This document shows positions 7,398 through 16,483 of a stretch of 32,025 nt of DNA, piece after piece. The stretch is taken from NCBI GenBank assembly GCA_904374795.1, contig CAJFEV010000019.1, positions 1-32,025 of the forward strand, read 5' to 3'. A program made the translations under genes and the position numbers. Source of the DNA: an uncultured Bacilli bacterium (GTDB lineage: Bacteria > Bacillota_I > Bacilli_A > RF39 > UBA660). Under the pieces are notes generated by a model that worked only from the letters and a program-made list of their open reading frames with translations, was not told the origin of the DNA and searched no databases. The first letter of the stretch is position 1; each line of letters opens with the position of its first letter.

Positions 7398-8175
7398 ATT
7401 TCATAATTCTTTTTAAACTTTTAATAGCATTTTTTTCTATTCTCGAAACCTGGGCTTGACTTATATTTAATTTTTTAGCAATTTCCATTTGTGTTTTACC
7501 TATAATATATCTTTCAATCAAAATTTTTCTATCTCTTTCCCGTATTTTATTCATTGCTTTTTTTAAAAGTATGCGCATATCCCGTTCTTCATTTTTTTCT
7601 TTTTTATCAGCAAGTTGATCTTGTAAATAAATAGGTTCCCCTCCATCATTATAGACTGGCTCAAAAATACTTACAGGTTCTTTTAAACTATCTAAAGCAT
7701 AGGAAATCTGAAAAATTGAAGTTTTAAAATATTTTGCGATTTCTTCACAGGTCGGTTCATAACCATTTTTTTGGATAAATTTTTCTTTAAATCCTAATAT
7801 TTGATAAGCAAAATCTTTTAGTCCTCTACTTACCCTTACAGAGCTTTGATTGTCGCGGTTATATCTTTTTACTTCGCCAATAATTAAGGGAATTGCATAG
7901 GTAGATAGTTTTAAATTTAATGAAGGATCAAAATTATCAATGGCTTTAATCAAGCCAATTACTCCTACTTGAAATAAATCATCCATATTATTTTTCGTAT
8001 TTTGAAATTTTTGTAAGACGCTTAAAACCAGTTTTAAATTTCCAAGAATTAATTTTTTTTTTGCTAATTCATTTCCTTCGTGGAATTCTTGAAAAAGTTT
8101 TGCTTGTTCTTCATTTGTTAAAACTTTCAATTCACTAGTATTTACCCCCGTTAATTCTACTTTGTATCTTGCCAT
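7396..8175 (-). CDS. sigG: RNA polymerase sigma factor SigG (late forespore)
   Basis: A 259-residue sigma-70 family factor, the same length as Bacillus SigG, which drives late forespore transcription. The N-terminus MARYKVELTGVNTSELKVLTNEE is characteristic of SigG rather than SigF. Region 2 contains NLKLVLSVLQKF, DDLFQVGVIGLIKAIDNFD and LSTYAIPLIIGEVKRY. Region 3 begins RVSRGLKDFAY, and the EPVYNDGGEPIYLQDQ linker is a hallmark. Region 4 ends in an H-T-H with KTQMEIAKKLNISQAQVSRIEK. The start has AAAGGA upstream. Further up, GTATA (8221-8225) and CATAACTA (8195-8202) resemble a forespore-sigma promoter with imperfect spacing, weak evidence of autoregulation. Confidence 0.95.
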   Translation of the reverse strand: MARYKVELTGVNTSELKVLTNEEQAKLFQEFHEGNELAKKKLILGNLKLVLSVLQKFQNTKNNMDDLFQVGVIGLIKAIDNFDPSLNLKLSTYAIPLIIGEVKRYNRDNQSSVRVSRGLKDFAYQILGFKEKFIQKNGYEPTCEEIAKYFKTSIFQISYALDSLKEPVSIFEPVYNDGGEPIYLQDQLADKKEKNEERDMRILLKKAMNKIRERDRKILIERYIIGKTQMEIAKKLNISQAQVSRIEKNAIKSLKRIMK

Positions 8176-8229
8176 ATAAAAAATCCTTTCACATTAGTTA
8201 TGCGAAAAGATTTCGATTTTTATACATTT

Positions 8230-9237
8230 TTATATTTTAGCTAATGCTTCGATTGCTTCTTTTAAAGTACTTACGGATATGAGTTCAATGTCATACCCCT
8301 TCTCTTCTTTTACTTGTTTTGCTTCTTCATAATTTCCTTTTGGAACTAAAAATACTTCAGCTTTCTCATGAACAGCTCCAATCAATTTATATTTTACGCC
8401 GCTTATCTCGCCAACATTGCCGTCAACATCTATTGTGCCTGTACCAATAATTTTTTTGCCCTTGGTAATATCTTCTTCAGTTAGAGCATCATAGATTGCT
8501 AGACTCATCATTAATCCTCCTGATGGACCTGATTCACTTTGTTTCATTTTAATTGAAGCGGTTGGATCCTCTTCATAATTATAGGTTACGGTAATGGCAA
8601 TGCCAATTTTTAAGCCGGATTCACTTTGATATATTTTAGCATAGCACTCTTTTTGCTCGTCACCTCTTAATACTTTAATGCTTAACGTATCTCCTTCTTG
8701 ATGCGAATTGATGATTTCTCTTAACTCATCTGTACTTTTGATTTCTCTTCCATCAATTTGTAATACTTTATCAAAAAGTTCTAAATCCGTATCTGCTTCA
8801 CTTTCAATATATGTAATATTTACGTTTTCACTTTCTACAGTGACGGGCTTTCCTGCTTCTTTGTAAGCTGAGATAATCGCTGAATCAATCGATTGTTGAG
8901 TAGCAATTTGATCCGCTTTAATCGTTTCTTCAAAACTCTGATTATCATAGGTAATCTCACTATCGGGAACAATATCCCAATCGGGAATTATATAAGAAAG
9001 AAGTAAAAATGGAATACTTCCTTTAACCATCGAAACATAAGCCATACCAAGTTCTCCTTCTGAGGTATAGCCACCTTCTACACTAATTCGCTCACTTAAA
9101 TTTACCATTCCTCCAGGGGTGTAAATCTTATAGGGTAATTGTATTTGAAAAATCGCTAGTATTAAAATTAAGACAATAAAAAATTTATAATTTTCTTTTA
9201 TAAAACGTTTGCATGATTCTAAAATTTTTTTAGCCAT
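8230..9237 (-). CDS. ylbL: YlbL-type PDZ/Lon-like membrane protease
   Basis: A 335-residue membrane-anchored serine protease of the Lon-like PDZ family. An N-terminal span (about residues 15-34, FFIVLILILAIFQIQLPYKI) is followed by YTPGGMV, a PDZ domain around 150-205 (FDKVLQIDGREI) and a Lon-type proteolytic domain with the catalytic Ser in ESGPSGGLM and the dyad Lys in GVKYKLIGAV. Active-site residues are present, so it should be functional, acting on the outer face of the membrane. The ATG at 9237 is chosen because GGAGG lies just upstream. It lies 54 bases upstream of sigG on the same strand. In Bacillus, ylbL neighbours ylbJ, as here. Confidence 0.88.
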   Translation of the reverse strand: MAKKILESCKRFIKENYKFFIVLILILAIFQIQLPYKIYTPGGMVNLSERISVEGGYTSEGELGMAYVSMVKGSIPFLLLSYIIPDWDIVPDSEITYDNQSFEETIKADQIATQQSIDSAIISAYKEAGKPVTVESENVNITYIESEADTDLELFDKVLQIDGREIKSTDELREIINSHQEGDTLSIKVLRGDEQKECYAKIYQSESGLKIGIAITVTYNYEEDPTASIKMKQSESGPSGGLMMSLAIYDALTEEDITKGKKIIGTGTIDVDGNVGEISGVKYKLIGAVHEKAEVFLVPKGNYEEAKQVKEEKGYDIELISVSTLKEAIEALAKI

Positions 9238-9322
9238 TTCATCCTCCACTATAACATTATAGCAAATTTTCTATTATTATGAAAAACTCTAAGAAAAAAT
9301 TGACAAATCTTGACAAAAAGTC

Positions 9323-9352
9323 TTGAAAAAAATTTTGCTTTTGTCATATAGT
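9323..9352 (+). promoter_or_regulatory. Promoter of ylbJ, placed to give a leaderless mRNA
   Basis: TTGAAA (9323-9328), an 18-base spacer and TATAGT (9347-9352) end five bases before the ATG at 9358. No Shine-Dalgarno element is present. Two further TTGACA copies (9300-9305, 9310-9315) precede it, giving three near-repeats. CATATAGT also resembles a SigE-type -10 (CATA-A-T), so a sporulation sigma factor is possible. Confidence 0.45.
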
Positions 9353-9357
9353 TTACT

Positions 9358-10242
9358 ATGAAACAAAATAAAGGACCTTTACTTTTTTTTACGATTTTTA
9401 CAATTATTCTTTTTAAAAACAATCAAGCTATCCATGATGCCATTTTATCTTCTTGTGAACTATTTATTACTCGCCTTTTTCCTTCTTTATTTCCTATGAT
9501 GGTTTTAAGTGATTTGTTTATTTATTTTGATCTTCCTTTCCTTTTATGTAAATGGATTGGTCCAATTTTTCAAAAAGTTTTTCATACAAGTCCTTATGGC
9601 GCTTTTGCCTTTTTCATTTCTTCTTTTTCCGGTTCTCCTGCTAATGCATATACCATCAAAAATTTACATGAACAAGGATATTTATCGGTAGATGAAGCAA
9701 GCCATGCTTTGGCTTTTTCCTTTTTTAGCAATCCTTTATTTTTATATACTATGCTTTCTTTAATTTTTCCTAATGATCTGTACACCGTTTTAAAACTTAT
9801 TCTTTTACCTTATTTTATTAATTTGTTTTTAGGTTTTTGTCTAAGAAAAAAGACAACTACCCTACAGGAGATAAAACCGAGCTCACGAGAAGATTTCGGC
9901 AATTTCTTATCTAAAAGTATTAAAAAAGCTATGAATACGCTTCTTTTTATTCTTGGTTCGGTTACCATTTTCTTTATTTTAAATAAAATTCTTAACCCAA
10001 CAAATATTCCACTTTTCTCAGGAATTTTTGAGATTAGTCAGGGACTTAATACTTTAATAACCGCGGAACTTTCTTATAAAATAAAAGAAATTTTGGCTAT
10101 CTTCTTTATTAGCTTTGGAGGTCTTTCCATCCATTTGCAAATTAAAGGAATTTTAAGTGATACCAAAATTTCTTATAAAACTTTCTTTCTTTACCGAATT
10201 TATCAAAGCCTGTTAAGTGTTTTTCTTATCTTCGTAATTTAA
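9358..10242 (+). CDS. ylbJ: YlbJ-like sporulation integral membrane protein
   Basis: A 294-residue polytopic membrane protein with the nucleoside-recognition-like gate motifs of YlbJ: SCELFITRLFPSLFPMMVLS near residue 31, SSFSGSPANAYTIKNLHEQG near 88 and the HALAFSFFSNPLFLYTM block near 116. Bacillus YlbJ (about 400 residues) is needed for spore-cortex formation. This copy is shorter, mainly through reduced connecting loops, but both conserved halves are present. It is transcribed away from ylbL and sigG, and its end overlaps the convergent permease gene tail-to-tail by 17 bases. The start codon lacks a ribosome binding site; the next in-frame Met would cut into the first conserved motif, so I keep this start. 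Confidence 0.8.
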   Translation: MKQNKGPLLFFTIFTIILFKNNQAIHDAILSSCELFITRLFPSLFPMMVLSDLFIYFDLPFLLCKWIGPIFQKVFHTSPYGAFAFFISSFSGSPANAYTIKNLHEQGYLSVDEASHALAFSFFSNPLFLYTMLSLIFPNDLYTVLKLILLPYFINLFLGFCLRKKTTTLQEIKPSSREDFGNFLSKSIKKAMNTLLFILGSVTIFFILNKILNPTNIPLFSGIFEISQGLNTLITAELSYKIKEILAIFFISFGGLSIHLQIKGILSDTKISYKTFFLYRIYQSLLSVFLIFVI

Positions 10243-11800
10243 AAGTTTTTGGAGCAAAGTGATAAACTATAATTAATGAAAGAACAGAATATAGAATGCA
10301 GAATAATGTTAAAAACGCTCCAAAAGATAAGGTTGGTAGATGAAGATCAATCATGAAATAACAAATGAAATATGTTAAAAACTGAACGACACTATACGTA
10401 CTGCTTTTCATTTCTGTTTCAACATTATAAGGTTGTAATAAATAATACATAACTAAATAATGTATAGAAAAGAAAACACTCATTGCAAGTATAGAAATAA
10501 ATAAAACCACATAATTTAAGGGATTATCTGTACCACCTGTGATAAATAGCAGCACTGGTAAAGCAATACCTATTATGCTTGCTGGGATTAAATTTAAAGA
10601 AATCAAAGTTTTTAATCGTTCTTTGAATATTCCTAAAATCACTTTAGGTGTTCTATAGATTCGGTATGTAAGCATACTATGATCACAATTTAAAAACATA
10701 GCGTTTGTAACCGTTTGCCCACGATTTAACAGATACATAATAAAAACAAAATATGGTAAATATGTCATTAACAGATGATTAACTTCTTGATGAATATCTT
10801 TGTTAATTAAAAGGGCAATGACAACAAAAACAAATATCAAAATTAAAACTATCGCTTGTTTTTTGATAGCCAAAGTAAGGATTTTTCGGTGTCTTTTTAC
10901 AAATAAATCATGAAAATACGCAAAACCAGTTTTGGTACTTGTAAACTTCTCATTGTATTCAATATTTTTTAATGAAGATGCTCGAACAATTTCATTTTTA
11001 GAATTATTTATATACATATTGTTGTTAGAAAGAAGTTCTTTATAAACTTTTCGGTAGTATGGAAATTTCCAAATAGAAATCCAAAAGAAAATGCTTATTA
11101 TAAATGTTATCCCTAATAAAATTACAAAAAGGAATTCATTTATGGTTATTTTTAAAAATGGGATTCCATATGCACAAAGAAGGAATACAAGAACTAAAAT
11201 CCCATAACTCTTAGGTGGATTATTTTCATTTATAACTATTTTTTTCTTGATATATTTTCGTAAATTTATACCCGCCATAATTATTTTAGCTGAACATACC
11301 AATAAAGGCATGATTAGACTTATCCAAAGAGGAATGCCTACCAAAAAACTAAAAAGGATAGTAAATGGAAGGAAACCTAAAAATGTTTTTCCCATTGCAT
11401 AAAGATAATTACTTAATGTATATTCCCGGGCATCCATATTCATTAGAACTATCGCATAATATTTATCCTTAGTTGGATTAAACATATATGTATTTAATAT
11501 TGCACCTGCTAAAGTCAAAAAGAAAAACAAATGAAGAAATGTATCTCTAGCATTGGTTTGATACATAGTTAAAAAAGCAAAAATCATTAACCATAAATAA
11601 AGGATTTTTCCTAAGAAGATATTTAAAATTTCTAGTAAAATACTCACAATATTGCCCAAAATTTTTATAGCTTTATTTTTATATAAACTACTTGGCAAGA
11701 TTTTTTTGATAAGAGGTAATTGTTTTAAAGAATAGATAATGCTATTTACGCGGTATGCATTTCTTAAACGAAATGAAAGGCAAAAAGTTTTAAACATCAT
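10226..11800 (-). CDS. ABC transporter permease, 524 aa
   Basis: An integral membrane protein with roughly twelve hydrophobic segments in two groups, separated by a charged cytoplasmic stretch near residues 250-300 (NMYINNSKNEIVRASSLKN, then FVKRHRKILTLAIKK). It starts directly after the stop of the ATPase gene (TAG then ATG), with GAGGA upstream, so the two form one transporter. The architecture resembles ABC-2-type exporters in Bacillota that pair a small ATPase with one large permease. No substrate can be deduced. The last 17 bases overlap the end of ylbJ on the other strand. Confidence 0.8.
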   Translation of the reverse strand: MMFKTFCLSFRLRNAYRVNSIIYSLKQLPLIKKILPSSLYKNKAIKILGNIVSILLEILNIFLGKILYLWLMIFAFLTMYQTNARDTFLHLFFFLTLAGAILNTYMFNPTKDKYYAIVLMNMDAREYTLSNYLYAMGKTFLGFLPFTILFSFLVGIPLWISLIMPLLVCSAKIIMAGINLRKYIKKKIVINENNPPKSYGILVLVFLLCAYGIPFLKITINEFLFVILLGITFIISIFFWISIWKFPYYRKVYKELLSNNNMYINNSKNEIVRASSLKNIEYNEKFTSTKTGFAYFHDLFVKRHRKILTLAIKKQAIVLILIFVFVVIALLINKDIHQEVNHLLMTYLPYFVFIMYLLNRGQTVTNAMFLNCDHSMLTYRIYRTPKVILGIFKERLKTLISLNLIPASIIGIALPVLLFITGGTDNPLNYVVLFISILAMSVFFSIHYLVMYYLLQPYNVETEMKSSTYSVVQFLTYFICYFMIDLHLPTLSFGAFLTLFCILYSVLSLIIVYHFAPKTFKLRR

Positions 11801-12496
11801 CTATTCCTCTTTTAAAGCTTCAATAATCTTTTCTTTTAAAGATTCATCTTTCTTAGTCTTTTTATCTATATGCTCTAAAACACCTTTATTCAATAAAACA
11901 ATTTCATCACATAAATCTAATGCTAATTCCATAATATGTGTAGAAAAAATAATAATGTGATCTTTTTTTATACTTTTAAGCAAATTTTTCATTTCCTCAG
12001 CAACAACAACATCAAAGCTTGTCAAAGGTTCATCTAGTAAAAGCACTTTGGGATTCATAATGATATTTACAAGCATCTGCATTTTATTTTTCATGCCATG
12101 GGAATAATCTTTTAATAATTTATCACGATCCTCTTCATCTATTTTTATTAAATCAAAATACTCATCTATTGTTTTTGAATTTTCTATTCGTTCTTGATTT
12201 ATTTCGATAAAGAATTTCAAAAATTCTCGACCAGTTAAAAATTCTGGAACATTTGGTGTAGACAAAACATAACCGATATCTTGAGCCTCTATTTTTATTT
12301 TTTTCTCGTCTTTTAAATAAAATTCTCCGGAATCTATATCTAAATCTTCATTTAAGCAATTAAAAAGTGTTGTTTTTCCAGCACCATTTCTGCCTAATAA
12401 ACCATAGATTTTTCCAATTTCAAAAGTAAAATTTATGTTTTTTAATACTTCTTTTTTCTCGAAATTTTTCTTTAAATTTTCAATAACTAACTGCAT
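11801..12496 (-). CDS. ABC transporter ATP-binding protein, 231 aa
   Basis: The nucleotide-binding subunit of the transporter formed with the following permease. Walker A is [12 protein letters not shown] near residue 33, the Q-loop region contains [20 protein letters not shown], the signature is the degenerate [10 protein letters not shown], Walker B is [12 protein letters not shown] and the switch His is in IIFSTHIME. The SHGMKNK form is common in ATPases of ABC-2-type exporters and in resistance or membrane-stress transporters. AAAGGAG lies upstream of the ATG, and an extended -10 (TGATATGCT) follows the divergent spacer shared with the collagen-like gene. The substrate is unknown. Confidence 0.92.
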   Translation of the reverse strand: MQLVIENLKKNFEKKEVLKNINFTFEIGKIYGLLGRNGAGKTTLFNCLNEDLDIDSGEFYLKDEKKIKIEAQDIGYVLSTPNVPEFLTGREFLKFFIEINQERIENSKTIDEYFDLIKIDEEDRDKLLKDYSHGMKNKMQMLVNIIMNPKVLLLDEPLTSFDVVVAEEMKNLLKSIKKDHIIIFSTHIMELALDLCDEIVLLNKGVLEHIDKKTKKDESLKEKIIEALKEE

Positions 12497-12598
12497 ATAA
12501 AAACTCCTTTAACTTTTATTAAGCATATCAAAAAAAGGGAAAAAAGTACAGGCATTTTTGATGTTTCTACATATGCTTATATAGAAAGGAGTATGGTT

Positions 12599-13529
12599 AT
12601 GAATAATAATTGTGATTATCAAAAGGCATATAATTATGTCCAGGATTATCAAAAGAATCATCCAAGCCAAGGATGTTGCTGCGGGACAAGAAGTATTACA
12701 GGACCTACTGGACCTACTGGACCTGCCGGACCAGCAACTATAACTGTAGGTACAACAACTGAGGGTTTACCAGGAAGTACGCCATCCGTTGTTAACGCAG
12801 GAACTAACCAAGCAGCCGTTTTAAATTTTGTGATTCCAGCTGGCGCTACAGGACCGACGGGACCACAAGGAGCAACAGGGCCAACAGGTGCTACGGGACC
12901 TAGTGGCATTGGAACAACTGGTCCAACTGGACCGACGGGTGCAACTGGACCTGCTGGAACTGGTGCAACTGGACCACAAGGACCGACTGGACCTACAGGT
13001 GTTACAGGACCTACTGGACCTACAGGTGCAACCGGACCAACGGGTATAACAGGACCAACGGGCGCAACTGGACCAGCTATTACTTTAGCAATTGGGACAG
13101 TTAGTACTGGCGCTCCTGGAAGTACTGCGGCTGCTTCAATCAATTCTTTAGGTGGAAATGCTTATTCGATTAATCTAACAATTCCTCAAGGACCTACTGG
13201 ACCTCAAGGTACTGCCGGAACTGCTGGTGCAACCGGACCTACTGGAGCTACAGGACCGACGGGTGCTACAGGACCAACGGGAACCGGTGCAACTGGACCG
13301 ACTGGACCTACTGGACCTCAAGGTACTGCTGGAACTGCTGGTGCAACCGGACCTACCGGACCGACTGGACCTCAAGGTACTGCTGGAACTGCTGGTGCAA
13401 CCGGACCTTACCGGACCGACTGGACCTCAAGGTACTGCTGGAACTGCTGGTGCAACTGGACCTACTGGACCTACAGGTGCAACCGGACCTACTGGACCTA
13501 CTGGACCGACTGGACCTACTGGACCATAG
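12599..13529 (+). CDS. Collagen-like Gly-Pro-Thr repeat protein, disrupted by a one-base insertion
   Basis: A surface or spore-type collagen-like protein. A short Cys-rich head (SQGCCCGT) is followed by GPTGPTGP-type triplets that should form triple helices. They are interrupted by two 40-residue non-collagen units of the [15 protein letters not shown]...NFVIPAG type (about residues 42-82 and 160-200). Such proteins occur in the exosporium and on gut Bacilli. At 13408-13409 an extra T breaks the frame: the 54-base unit starting at 13313 recurs at 13367 and then at 13422, that is 54 then 55 bases apart. Removing it gives about 309 residues ending TGP-stop at 13529; without the change the frame reads Trp/Tyr-rich nonsense to 13648. 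The ATG at 12599 has GGAG seven bases upstream. Confidence 0.85.
12699..13525 (+). repeat. Collagen-type 9-base repeats, with a 54-base unit in tandem
   Basis: Variants of GGACCTACTGGA run through the gene. From 13313 a larger 54-base unit (GGACCTCAAGGTACTGCTGG start) occurs nearly identically three times, the third incomplete. Such repeats recombine and slip readily, so allele length may vary. Confidence 0.85.
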
Positions 13530-13560
13530 TTTTTCTGAAATCATTCCTTTATTCTCATGT

Positions 13561-13598
13561 AAAAAAGGCAAGAATTTTTCTTCTTAGCCTTTTTTTTC
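13561..13598. terminator. Bidirectional intrinsic terminator
   Basis: AAAAAAGGC-AAGAA pairs with TTCTT-A-GCCTTTTTTTT. It serves the collagen-like gene on the plus strand and the 92-residue gene on the minus strand, whose stop (13584-13586) lies inside it. Confidence 0.8.
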
Positions 13599-13862
13599 TT
13601 CTTTTAAATCAAATTGCATCGCATCAAATAAGGATTTTGTTACTGTAGAAAGTTCTTTTTCATCAAGAACTGGATAAAGTTTATCTGGTTCTATATTATT
13701 TATTGCAGCTTGTTTGTAAATTTTTACATTTTCAGGATTTATATTTTCTTCTTCATCAATTTCTAAAAGTAAATAATAGATTGTATTATTTTCAATTACC
13801 ATAGATGAAATTATGTATTTTTCCTCATCAATTGTTAAAATATCATATAGTTCATAATTCAT
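13584..13862 (-). CDS. Small acidic protein, 92 aa (DUF1292-like pattern)
   Basis: A small acidic soluble protein beginning [20 protein letters not shown]. Its pattern is a short beta-rich segment on a D-E-E-x-Y-I-I theme, then [23 protein letters not shown], then [19 protein letters not shown]. It loosely resembles DUF1292-type proteins of Bacillota, whose role is unknown to me. The frame is open 11 codons further upstream, but that would overlap the preceding gene. The ATG at 13862 lies two bases after its stop, with GGAGG about 13 bases upstream inside it. It is co-transcribed as the last gene of the secretion-like locus. Confidence 0.65.
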   Translation of the reverse strand: MNYELYDILTIDEEKYIISSMVIENNTIYYLLLEIDEEENINPENVKIYKQAAINNIEPDKLYPVLDEKELSTVTKSLFDAMQFDLKEEKKG

Positions 13863-13863
13863 A

Positions 13864-16344
13864 TTATCTACTTCTTCCTCCCAACTCTTGATCAACTAAA
13901 TTACTTACTTGATCACCAATGTTTCCCTGCAAATTTATAGAATCAATATCAAAGACACCTGTTGGAATTTTATTTTCTAAATAATCTTCTTCTCCACTTT
14001 TCGCTACTCCTGATACACTTTGCAACACTCCACCAGTTGCTTTAATATTATCAATTTTCTCTTGACTATTTGAGTCCTCTATATTAACTGTTTTTATTGT
14101 ACCATCTGGCATTTGATAATTTTCAGCTACGATTCTATAAGAATCATTTTGATAAGTTGGCTTCAACGGTTCATTTAGGTCTGTATTGGCATATATAACA
14201 GGATTTTCATTTAAAGTAAAATCTGTTCCTAATTTTGGCTCTTCCTCAGCTTTAGATGGTTGTTCATTTTCTTCCATTTTTTCTACATTATCAATAATAA
14301 TTGGCTCTAATTTTTCTAATTCTTTATTTTCATTTTGGTCTAAAATTTCTGTTTCTACTTCTTTTACATTAGTATTTTGCTTTCCTAGTTGATATCCCAT
14401 ACCTGCAACAGCAATTAAAGCACCTACAGATAAAGCAATTTGAACTGCTTTCTTTTTTATCATTAGTTTTATTACATCCAATTTTTTTGGCTTTTTAACT
14501 TCTTTAACTTCAACTGGCTTAGCTAATTTTTCCCAAATAGATAAATAACGATTGGCAACTACTTCCATTATTAATGAATATTTTTTATCAAAGGTAAAGA
14601 CATTTCCTTTTATTTCTTGTGAAACTTTTTCTGTGACTGGTTTAGAACAAATCTCATGAATTTTAAGGGTATAATACTCTAATTTTTTTTCATCGGTTAA
14701 TGTTTTTATATATTCTTCATCGATTGTAACATCTAACTCTTCTTTTGAATTTTCTTGTTTAAATAAAAGCAATTTTGATGCAGCTTTTGTAAAAGGTTCG
14801 GTATATAAAGAGTCAATTTCTACCGTTTGATTATCCATAAAAAATTTTACGGGATTTTTACAATCTTTTAAAAGAATTTGATTAATTAAATCTTTACAAT
14901 AATTCACTTTTTCTTCCTTATTTAAAGATTCATAATATTCATCATCAAAAACAATTTTTCCGATTTTATTTTTTGAATCTTCAAGAGCTTGACTAGACAT
15001 TTCATTTTGTATAAACTCTTTAAAAGAAGATTTTGAAAGTATTCTAAGTTCATTATTTAAACTTACAGTCTCTACTTCAGTAATTGTAGAACAATTTAAA
15101 ATTTTATTTTTTTCATTTTCAAACTCTTTTACTTTTTCTTCGCATTCTGTTCGCACTTTTTCAAACATTTCAATTAATCGCCAAAACAAAGAAACATCCC
15201 TTTGATCTACCAGATATTTTTTCCCATTCCAAACAACATTTGTCGGATTATCTATAAAATTATTTGCAATTTTATTTGCCAAATCATCAATATAATTCAG
15301 TTTTTCATCTATACTTAATTTTTCATAGTAATTTTGATCAATTGCGTATTGATAATAACTTGTTTTTTCATGTTCTAATTTTTTTATATTCTTAATTAAC
15401 TCTTCATAAACTTCTTTATATTCAAAGGGAATTTTTTTACCATTTATAATACAAGGAAGCAAGCTTTTATCCGCAAAAACCTCAATCTGAAGCATTAAAT
15501 TAGCCAAATATTGAATTTTTTGATTCTTAGACATTGTGTCAAATAAAACACCATCAATAGAAATTTTTGGTAAATATTCATCATTTAAGATTTTTTCAAT
15601 TTGCTTTAATTTACTCATCAAAATACCATATTTTCCTCGAAGATGTCTCGGTATTCTTTTAGAAAAACGCTGCCCATGGTAAATATCTTTATATGTTATT
15701 TTGCGTCCTTTAGAATTTTCAATTTCTTTTAACACACTTAAAATTTCTTTGCGTTCTTTCATCCATTGTTCTCTTTCATCTGGAGAAGATAATGGCATCA
15801 GTAAAGAGCTAGTTTCTTGAATGATTTCTTCATCTTTATTTTCGGATTGCCAATCAGCTTCCGATAAATAATTATAATTTTTAAGAGTTTCTTCATCTAT
15901 TTTTTCTAAATTTTCCAACGCGTTTTCATAATCTTGTTGTTCTTCAGCATTTAATATTTCTTGATTTTCATAATATTCAATTTTTTTTGAAAAATTTCTT
16001 CGTTGATAGAATAGATGAATTAATCTTTCTTCACTTTCTCTTAATTCCTCTGGAATGCTTTCAATTTCACTTTTAAGATTTAAAGCTTCTTTTGTAAAAG
16101 CTTGAATTGTATCATAATACAGAACTCTTTCTTTTAAATAGGAATCTAATTCTTGTCTTGTTTTTTCATCATTGCTTTGTAAAACTTTTTTCTCTAAATC
16201 TGTAATTACATTATTTAATTCAGGTAATAAATTTGTAAAATCATTTATATCTTTAATTAATTCTTCACGCTTTTTAATTTTTTCATCGCGTTCATTTAAT
16301 GTAGGCTCTAATTTTAAAATAACTTTTTCGATTTCTTCATTCAT
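13864..16344 (-). CDS. Large coiled-coil protein with four internal repeats and one membrane span, 826 aa
   Basis: I do not recognise a family. Residues 1-190 are Glu/Lys-rich and should form coiled coils. Between about 250 and 615 four copies of a roughly 65-residue unit can be aligned (starting near 256, 333, 465 and 540). The shared core is [IF]D-x-x-Y-x-x-L-x-x-x-x-K-x-x-Y, followed by about 20 residues and a short V-x-x-N-G-K-like beta segment. A basic stretch and a single membrane span follow (near 630-652, VQIALSVGALIAVAGMGYQL). The remaining 170 residues are acidic and probably extracellular. With a large cytoplasmic N-part and an outer C-part it could be the scaffold or bitopic VirB8/VirB10-like element of the machine encoded upstream; this is inference. 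Confidence 0.75.
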   Translation of the reverse strand: MNEEIEKVILKLEPTLNERDEKIKKREELIKDINDFTNLLPELNNVITDLEKKVLQSNDEKTRQELDSYLKERVLYYDTIQAFTKEALNLKSEIESIPEELRESEERLIHLFYQRRNFSKKIEYYENQEILNAEEQQDYENALENLEKIDEETLKNYNYLSEADWQSENKDEEIIQETSSLLMPLSSPDEREQWMKERKEILSVLKEIENSKGRKITYKDIYHGQRFSKRIPRHLRGKYGILMSKLKQIEKILNDEYLPKISIDGVLFDTMSKNQKIQYLANLMLQIEVFADKSLLPCIINGKKIPFEYKEVYEELIKNIKKLEHEKTSYYQYAIDQNYYEKLSIDEKLNYIDDLANKIANNFIDNPTNVVWNGKKYLVDQRDVSLFWRLIEMFEKVRTECEEKVKEFENEKNKILNCSTITEVETVSLNNELRILSKSSFKEFIQNEMSSQALEDSKNKIGKIVFDDEYYESLNKEEKVNYCKDLINQILLKDCKNPVKFFMDNQTVEIDSLYTEPFTKAASKLLLFKQENSKEELDVTIDEEYIKTLTDEKKLEYYTLKIHEICSKPVTEKVSQEIKGNVFTFDKKYSLIMEVVANRYLSIWEKLAKPVEVKEVKKPKKLDVIKLMIKKKAVQIALSVGALIAVAGMGYQLGKQNTNVKEVETEILDQNENKELEKLEPIIIDNVEKMEENEQPSKAEEEPKLGTDFTLNENPVIYANTDLNEPLKPTYQNDSYRIVAENYQMPDGTIKTVNIEDSNSQEKIDNIKATGGVLQSVSGVAKSGEEDYLENKIPTGVFDIDSINLQGNIGDQVSNLVDQELGGRSR

Positions 16345-16359
16345 AATAAACCTTTTATA

Positions 16360-16402
16360 TAATCAATTTTATAAAAATATTAACTCATACTATAATTGAT
16401 TA
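16360..16402 (-). other. Leader inverted repeat ahead of the 826-residue gene
   Basis: TAATCAATT pairs perfectly with AATTGATTA across 25 bases, in the 5' leader between the promoter (16421-16429) and the ATG at 16344. It has no T-run after it, so it is more likely an mRNA-stability or regulatory hairpin than a terminator. Confidence 0.45.
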
Positions 16403-16420
16403 ATCCTTTCTATATTATTA

Positions 16421-16429
16421 AGTATATCA
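16421..16429 (-). promoter_or_regulatory. Extended -10 promoter of the 826-residue gene
   Basis: TGATATACT on the minus strand (TG-n plus TATACT). No good -35 box is seen at 17 bases. It lies after the terminator of the VirB4 gene, so the 826- and 92-residue genes can form their own unit. Confidence 0.5.
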
Positions 16430-16483
16430 TATCTTAGTTCTAAATGAAAATTTAGTAATTTTTTTTTGACATTTTTTAACAAA

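Noticed and set aside
12658-13143. Long minus-strand frame of Gly-Pro-Val repeats
   Set aside because: It is the antisense image of the collagen-like gene; repeats leave several frames open.
12699-13525. Short repeats that could suggest a CRISPR array
   Set aside because: Repeats are 9- and 54-base coding units without unique spacers of constant size, and they translate as GPT collagen triplets.
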